Positions 60,201 through 64,000 of a stretch of DNA of 64,000 nt are shown piece by piece (position 1 is the first letter of the stretch; the number at the start of each line of letters is the position of its first letter). The DNA comes from Bacillota bacterium. Its GTDB lineage: Bacteria; Bacillota; Ch66; Ch109. Below the pieces are notes generated by a model that was not told where the DNA came from, did not search any database, and saw only the letters and a program-made list of their open reading frames with translations. The DNA lies in the NCBI GenBank assembly GCA_013178275.1, contig JABLWZ010000008.1, positions 169,634 to 233,633 of the forward strand, read 5' to 3'. The translations under genes and the position numbers were made by a program.

Positions 60201-60610
60201 CGGCCGCGGGAAGCAGCCGCGATCTTACCGAACAGTTGGTTTCATCGTTGGAGGAGGCGGTGTCCCTCTACCGCGGCGATTACCTGGAAGAGCTGGATTA
60301 TACCTGGCTCATTCCGGAACAGGAGTACCTGAAACAGCTGTACAACAGAGCCAGAGACCGCTTAAGCGCTTATTACTTAGATAAAAAGGACTATCTGCAG
60401 GCCAGAATTCATCTGGAACATCTGGCGCGTGAGAACCCGCTCACGGAAAAATACTATCATCGCCTTATTTCCGCCTGTGCCGGCGTCGGTGATTTAAAGT
60501 CTGTCGACCTGCTGTACCACCGGCTGAAAACGCTATTGAAAGAAGAACTGGGACTGCCCCCTTCCCAGGAGATGCAAAACCTGTATTCGCGTTTAATCGA
60601 CAGACGCTGA
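57266..60610 (+). CDS. giant STAND-type regulator with TPR and BTAD/SARP domains
   Basis: A 1114-aa regulator. An N-terminal MalT-like NTPase (about 30-290) has Walker A APAGFGKTVLL and Walker B LTLVFDDFHVLT. A long TPR superhelix (about 330-790) and a HEAT-like piece (PDASVRERAIIPLAQIGGKEAMGAIKRLG) follow. The C-terminus (about 870-1110) is a SARP-like unit: winged-helix DNA-binding (LELLGPVRMFSG, SKSRDLLIYLAHLGG, LHDLRRTLEEV) plus bacterial transcriptional activator domain (FQELL...SLYRGDYLEEL, YYHRLISACAGVGD). The GTG at 57266 is likely; 57254 is also possible. Target genes are unknown; the acyl-CoA locus lies next to it and the surface protein gene follows. Confidence 0.88.
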   Translation: MNKKPGLVPQKLLAPSIHEKTMLRPRLIERLGESEASIITIVAPAGFGKTVLLSQLTGLFNQPAVWYQLDEYDNDPAVFWRYLIAGCKKLHPAFGNEIVSFIDTSQAGLNWVRTVLSMLIKELDKHQDGLTLVFDDFHVLTQPEVKTFIEEFLRHLPPRVKVLMAGRTDVFQLNRLLAEGRIRKIDVEDLYFTREDIAGYYAKNGIELTGAELDAIRNGTNGWPIAVGLSLNSPSRGKTSIAKLNKEILFNYMASEVLEREEPDTRGFLTAISVLEEITPEYCDLLLERKDSRKLLASLRRRHFFLSPLAGDSDIYRYHHLVRAFLLERLGDERFGLLEKAGDAALKKGEIERAVEYFLAAGIRGKAQKTMIEAGRKLIGRGNWQTVERWLGSFSEAEAVKNPWLSLYKAQIDVNRGRIFSGENWVNHSLKAFADTAERAGLAESRLLKAKILRYQGQYQDSLSLLELAIPDLQQDETKERFDPYLEQSYTLWLSGRFAEAEEVLNRALKLAEQRGDTVLMTYFYEGLGTVTFGQGYYDRSMYYYRRGIAISPDKSLRNYYFQDSIGPIYLDWGELDQAYEYLRQSIAAKENFGLTEALPSAYFQLGNVLLVRREFPQAEQYFRKALRIIEEYGGDRVVRTLANLLLSICLRAQGRSVEAQDLFDKARRQTENQSGYLKGLYQVVECLYMVQAGDLETAYLRLHEILPEVEKVEARKPLCITYSALALVAVSRGDEKDISEFTVKALRLASEMNYVHDFLLLFETYQPLLYLGLERGIEVAFIQRILVRLGEKAVPLLVKLTGHPDASVRERAIIPLAQIGGKEAMGAIKRLGKDSDPRISELARRLQPKSGSSPAAGAGTAAAAKGYICLELLGPVRMFSGDTEITHTRWIRSKSRDLLIYLAHLGGPANKEKIIDAFWPEIPYEQANSLFHAALHDLRRTLEEVSGYKNLVLYRGGRYFLSPDNLSIDKIHFQELLAAAGSSRDLTEQLVSSLEEAVSLYRGDYLEELDYTWLIPEQEYLKQLYNRARDRLSAYYLDKKDYLQARIHLEHLARENPLTEKYYHRLISACAGVGDLKSVDLLYHRLKTLLKEELGLPPSQEMQNLYSRLIDRR

Positions 60611-60661
60611 CGCCTTCTTGGCAGTTCATTATTTCTTCTTACACAAAGAAAAGCGCTTTAC

Positions 60662-60685
60662 CCCCTGACCAGACGAGGTCAGGGG
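60662..60685 (+). terminator. terminator after STAND regulator
   Basis: 9-bp stem CCCCTGACC / GGTCAGGGG with loop AGACGA, followed by ATTTTGTTTTT. Confidence 0.88.
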
Positions 60686-60820
60686 ATTTTGTTTTTATCT
60701 GCTGTAAGTTTTTTGTAAGTGTCGTTTTTTAGAATAATGACGACCGTCTCTGCAAGCGGTTTATTCTGTGCGGCATCGGTTTGATCGAGTTCATTCTATA
60801 AACAAGGGGGGTAAGCTTGG

Positions 60821-63800
60821 ATGAAAATGAAAAGGTTCTTAGGGATAGTAATGATGGCTTCATTGCTTTTTTCATTACTCCCGGCAGGTGTATCGTCCGC
60901 AGAGAATTCGGTTGAAGGAACCGACCAGGCAGTAAAATTTACGATCGGGCAGAAAAGCTACAACGCAGGCGGCAGGCTGGTAGAAACGGACGTGGCGCCC
61001 TATATCAAGAGCCTGGCGGACGGCGGCGGCCGGACCATGGTCCCGGTTGCCTTCGTGGCCCCGGCCTTGGGGGCGGAAACCCCGGTCTGGTTTCCTGGTG
61101 AAAGAGCCGTAGAGATCAGGAAGGGCCAAAACCTGATCCGGATTACCATCGGCAGTAAGGAACTGGTCGTCGATGGCAAGAAGGTCCAGATGGACGTGGC
61201 CGCGGAAATAAAGGACCTGGGCACCGGGGGCGGCCGGACCATGCTCCCCATCGCCTTTGTCGCCAAGGCCTTAGGAGTCGGATATGAATGGGACGGGGCA
61301 GCCAGTTCCGTTACCTTTTTTGGTTATACCAAGACGTATGACTTAGAAGGGGTTTACGGGCCGGCGTCAGGCACCCAGACCATCGAAGGCAGCGTCGAGG
61401 TGAAAGCGGATGGCGTGACCCTGCAGAACATGGTCATCCGGGGCAACTTGACGATTTGCGAAGAGGTGGGTGCCGGGAACGTCACCCTGAACAACATCGT
61501 CGTTAAAGGGGATACCTTTGTACGCGGCGGGGGCAAGGACAGCATACATATAAACGGTGGACAGTACTCCAGCTTCAGTATTCAAAATGTTGACGGGCAG
61601 GTCAGGATAGTAGCCAAAGACGTGAACGGCCTGGAAGTGGTAATCTCTGAAAACGCGAAAGGGCAGGAAATAATCCTGGAAGGCAGATTCGACAGTGTTG
61701 TGGTCGACGCTCAAGACGTAAACATCACGACCCAAAGCCAGACGACCATCGGAGAAGTGCAGGTGGGAGCTAACGGTACGGGTGCTACTATAACACTGGG
61801 ACAGAACACGGTTGTCGATAAGATGGTCCTGGACAGCCAGGCCGAGGTAAAAGGTTCGGGAACGGTCAAGGATGCCGAGGTTAATGCAGATGGTGTGAAG
61901 TTCGATAAAGCACCTGAGAAACAATCGGGCACCAAGCCAGTATCAGTGAGTACACCGCCTCCCACCACCCCCCCCGCGAGCGGCGGCGGCGGCGGTGGCG
62001 GCGGCGGTGGCGGAAACACCGATACCACCGCGCCGGAATTCGCAGCTACCTACCCCAAAGCGGGATCAGCCCAGGCTGCGGGCAGCAAGCAGGTGGAAAT
62101 CCTGGTACAGGTAAATGAAGCCGGCACCGCCTACTATGTCGTTGTGGCGAATAATGCGGATGCGCCCAGCGCGGCCCAGGTCATGGCCGGGAATGACAGT
62201 ACGGACGGGGCGGCGCTGGATGCAGCAAACGCGGCCGTAGTAGCCGACACCGAAGAGAGCTTTGTCACGGCAGCGTTACCGACGGATGCCACGGCTTACG
62301 ACGTGTACGTGGTAGTCAAAGACGGTTCAAATAACACTACAGCAGCCAGCAAAGTGGATGTGACCACCCCGGCGGCAGCGGACGTAACCGCGCCGACCGT
62401 AACCTTCAACCCGGCGGACGGAGCCATCGACGTGCCGATAGCCGGGGATATCACCATCACCTTCAGCGAGGCTGTCCGGAACCTGGACGACAGCGCCATC
62501 CAAGCAGCCGACCTGGCGACGATGCTGACCTTAAAAGAAACAAACGCCGGCGGAGCGGACGTAGATTTCACCGCCAGCATCAATGCGGGCAGGACCGTGA
62601 TCACCATCGATCCGGACGCCGACCTGCTGAACGGTCAGGCCTGCTACGTGGCCATAGCGGCAGCGGTCGAAGACGCTTCGGACAATGTCATCGCAGCAGC
62701 CGACGCGACATTTACAACGGCGGAGGCCTTAAGCAGTGATGCCAGCCTGACCAGTGTAGCCGGGCAGACAGACGGCACGCCGGGAGCGCAAACCGGAGAG
62801 AATCCGGTCAACGCCATCACATGGGAAATAAACGTCGCCAATGCCCAAGCAGACTTAGTCCTGGCGGATATAGCGGTAGCGGCGGATGCCACAGCCAACC
62901 TGTATTTAAACGCCGACTTTGCAGCCGGGGAAATAATCGGAGCAGATACCATGCCCCTGGCAGTAGGCGATACCACAGCGTATATCAAAGTAACGGCCCA
63001 GGACGGGAGCGCGAAACATTATGCGGTAACCATAACCAGAGCGGCGGCCTGGGATGAAACCGCGCCGGAATTCGCCGCTACGTACCCCAAAGCGGGTGCG
63101 GGCCAGGCGGCCGGCAGCAGGCAGGTGGAAATCCTGGTGCAGGTGAACGAGGCCGGCACCGCCTACTATGTCGTTGTGGCAGACGGGGCGGATGCGCCCA
63201 GCGCGGCGCAGATCATGGCCGGGAATGACAGTACGGACGGGGCGGCGCTGGATGCAGGGGATGCGGCCGTAGCGGCCGACACCGAGGAGAGCTTTGTCAC
63301 GGCGGCGTTACCGGCGGACAATACTGATTACGATGTGTACGTGGTGGTCAAGGACGGCTCGAATAACGCCACCGGCGCTACAAAAGTAGATGTGATCACC
63401 CCGGTTGCGGCCGAGGACGTGACCGCGCCGGAATTCGCCGCTACCTACCCCAAAGCGGGTGCGGGCCAGGCGGCCGGCAGCAGGCAGGTGGAAATCCTGG
63501 TACAGGTAAACGAGGCCGGCACCGCCTACTATGTCGTAGTGGCGGACGGGGCGGATACACCCAGCGCGGCGCAGGTCACGGCCGGGAATGACAGTACGGA
63601 CGGGGCGGCGCTGGATGCAGCGAGCGCGGCCGTAGCGGCCGACACCGAGGAGAGCTTTGTCACGGCGGCGTTACCGGCGGACAACACTGATTACGATGTG
63701 TACGTGGTGGTCAAGGACGGCTCGAATAACGCCACCGGCGCTACAAAAGTAGATGTGATCACCCCGGTTGCGGCCGCGGACGTGACCGCGCCGGAAGTAG

Positions 63801-64000
63801 AAGGCCTCTCCCCGGCCGACGATGCGGCCAATGCAGCCATCGATGCCAACCTGGTCGTGACCTTCAGCGAGAATGTCGACGCGGTGGGCGGGAAGAACAT
63901 CTACATCAAGAAGAGCGCCGATGACAGCACCTTAGCCACCATTGCAGCGACGGACGCCCAGGTAACGGTGAACGGGTCGGAGGCAACCGTCAACCCAGAC
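60821..64000 (+). CDS. large secreted surface protein with Cu-amine-oxidase-N and Ig-like repeats (partial)
   Basis: At least 1060 codons, running off the right edge. A signal peptide (1-27, LLFSLLPAGVSSA) is followed by a copper amine oxidase N-terminal-like domain (about 38-170, with two GGGRTM(V/L)P(V/I)AFVA repeats), a beta-helix-like stretch (180-370), a 12-glycine linker near 390, and repeated beta-sandwich modules: a 121-aa TAPEFAATYPKAG module three times, a Big_5-like module twice (TAPTVTFNPADGAID, then TAPEVEGLSPADDAA) and a cadherin-like module (SSDASLTSVAGQT). The ribosome site AAGGGGGG is strong. Likely a cell-surface or biofilm protein. Confidence 0.88.
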   Translation, partial: MKMKRFLGIVMMASLLFSLLPAGVSSAENSVEGTDQAVKFTIGQKSYNAGGRLVETDVAPYIKSLADGGGRTMVPVAFVAPALGAETPVWFPGERAVEIRKGQNLIRITIGSKELVVDGKKVQMDVAAEIKDLGTGGGRTMLPIAFVAKALGVGYEWDGAASSVTFFGYTKTYDLEGVYGPASGTQTIEGSVEVKADGVTLQNMVIRGNLTICEEVGAGNVTLNNIVVKGDTFVRGGGKDSIHINGGQYSSFSIQNVDGQVRIVAKDVNGLEVVISENAKGQEIILEGRFDSVVVDAQDVNITTQSQTTIGEVQVGANGTGATITLGQNTVVDKMVLDSQAEVKGSGTVKDAEVNADGVKFDKAPEKQSGTKPVSVSTPPPTTPPASGGGGGGGGGGGNTDTTAPEFAATYPKAGSAQAAGSKQVEILVQVNEAGTAYYVVVANNADAPSAAQVMAGNDSTDGAALDAANAAVVADTEESFVTAALPTDATAYDVYVVVKDGSNNTTAASKVDVTTPAAADVTAPTVTFNPADGAIDVPIAGDITITFSEAVRNLDDSAIQAADLATMLTLKETNAGGADVDFTASINAGRTVITIDPDADLLNGQACYVAIAAAVEDASDNVIAAADATFTTAEALSSDASLTSVAGQTDGTPGAQTGENPVNAITWEINVANAQADLVLADIAVAADATANLYLNADFAAGEIIGADTMPLAVGDTTAYIKVTAQDGSAKHYAVTITRAAAWDETAPEFAATYPKAGAGQAAGSRQVEILVQVNEAGTAYYVVVADGADAPSAAQIMAGNDSTDGAALDAGDAAVAADTEESFVTAALPADNTDYDVYVVVKDGSNNATGATKVDVITPVAAEDVTAPEFAATYPKAGAGQAAGSRQVEILVQVNEAGTAYYVVVADGADTPSAAQVTAGNDSTDGAALDAASAAVAADTEESFVTAALPADNTDYDVYVVVKDGSNNATGATKVDVITPVAAADVTAPEVEGLSPADDAANAAIDANLVVTFSENVDAVGGKNIYIKKSADDSTLATIAATDAQVTVNGSEATVNPD
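62030..62389 (+). repeat. 121-aa module repeat, first copy
   Basis: 360-bp copy of the TAPEFAATYPKAG module, about 85-90 percent alike by eye to the two later copies. Confidence 0.75.
63062..63787 (+). repeat. tandem pair of near-identical 363-bp module repeats
   Basis: Two adjacent copies with an exact 363-bp (121-codon) period, nearly identical in DNA including synonymous positions, which indicates recent duplication or gene conversion. Confidence 0.85.

Overview
The window is a high-GC chromosomal segment, consistent with a spore-forming, probably anaerobic Firmicute of the Peptococcaceae type (Desulfotomaculum/Pelotomaculum-like). This is inferred from a SleB-type cortex-lytic enzyme, the acpS-nnrE/D-alr-ndoAI-ndoA block, a HepT/YtpB-like terpenoid pair, strong AGGAGG ribosome sites, frequent TTG/GTG starts, and an acyl-CoA degradation operon with sigma-54 type promoters. 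No species can be named from the sequence alone.

Layout. 1-2.7 kb: a truncated FAD oxidoreductase and several small genes, including an ACT-like small protein and a HIT-family hydrolase. 2.8-6.8 kb: a tandem array of ~111-bp hairpin repeats, split by an AT-rich 3576-bp transposon with perfect 26-bp terminal inverted repeats and a 9-bp target duplication. It carries a two-gene transposition module and a PemK/MazF-like cargo gene. 6.9-14.1 kb: tRNA-fMet, a secreted transglutaminase-like protein behind two tandem c-di-GMP-I riboswitches, SleB, a PurF paralogue without its catalytic cysteine, a structured dispersed repeat, hicAB and tRNA-Lys. 14.2-25.4 kb: nitrilase, TGS GTPase, glycogen phosphorylase, polyprenyl synthase plus YtpB-like terpene synthase, iron alcohol dehydrogenase, a large FtsA-like protein and an N-formylglutamate amidohydrolase family protein. 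25.4-34.5 kb: small regulatory and accessory genes, one frameshifted gene, an ABC-F protein with a structured leader, a second copy of the dispersed repeat and a small AT-rich islet with helix-turn-helix genes. 34.6-45 kb: ndoA/ndoAI/alr, a CBS protein, nnrE/D, acpS, a chemoreceptor, a PadR/MFS pair and a membrane-anchored trypsin-like protease.

45.4-57.2 kb is one metabolic locus. A nine-gene minus-strand operon (two thiolase-like proteins, DUF35, MaoC, IVD-type acyl-CoA dehydrogenase, CoA-transferase, beta-keto acid cleavage enzyme, sigma-54 activator, acyl-CoA dehydrogenase) faces a plus-strand AidB-like acyl-CoA dehydrogenase. The intergenic region holds two back-to-back -24/-12 promoter matches with paired ACATGT dyads between them, so the operon-encoded activator probably controls both directions. 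57.2-64 kb: a giant STAND/TPR/BTAD regulator and the start of a large repeat-rich secreted surface protein that runs off the window.

The observations most worth following up are the unplaced transposon, the tandem riboswitches, the nucleophile-less PurF, the dispersed hairpin element with compensatory stem changes, and the divergent sigma-54 locus with a thiolase paralogue lacking its catalytic cysteine.
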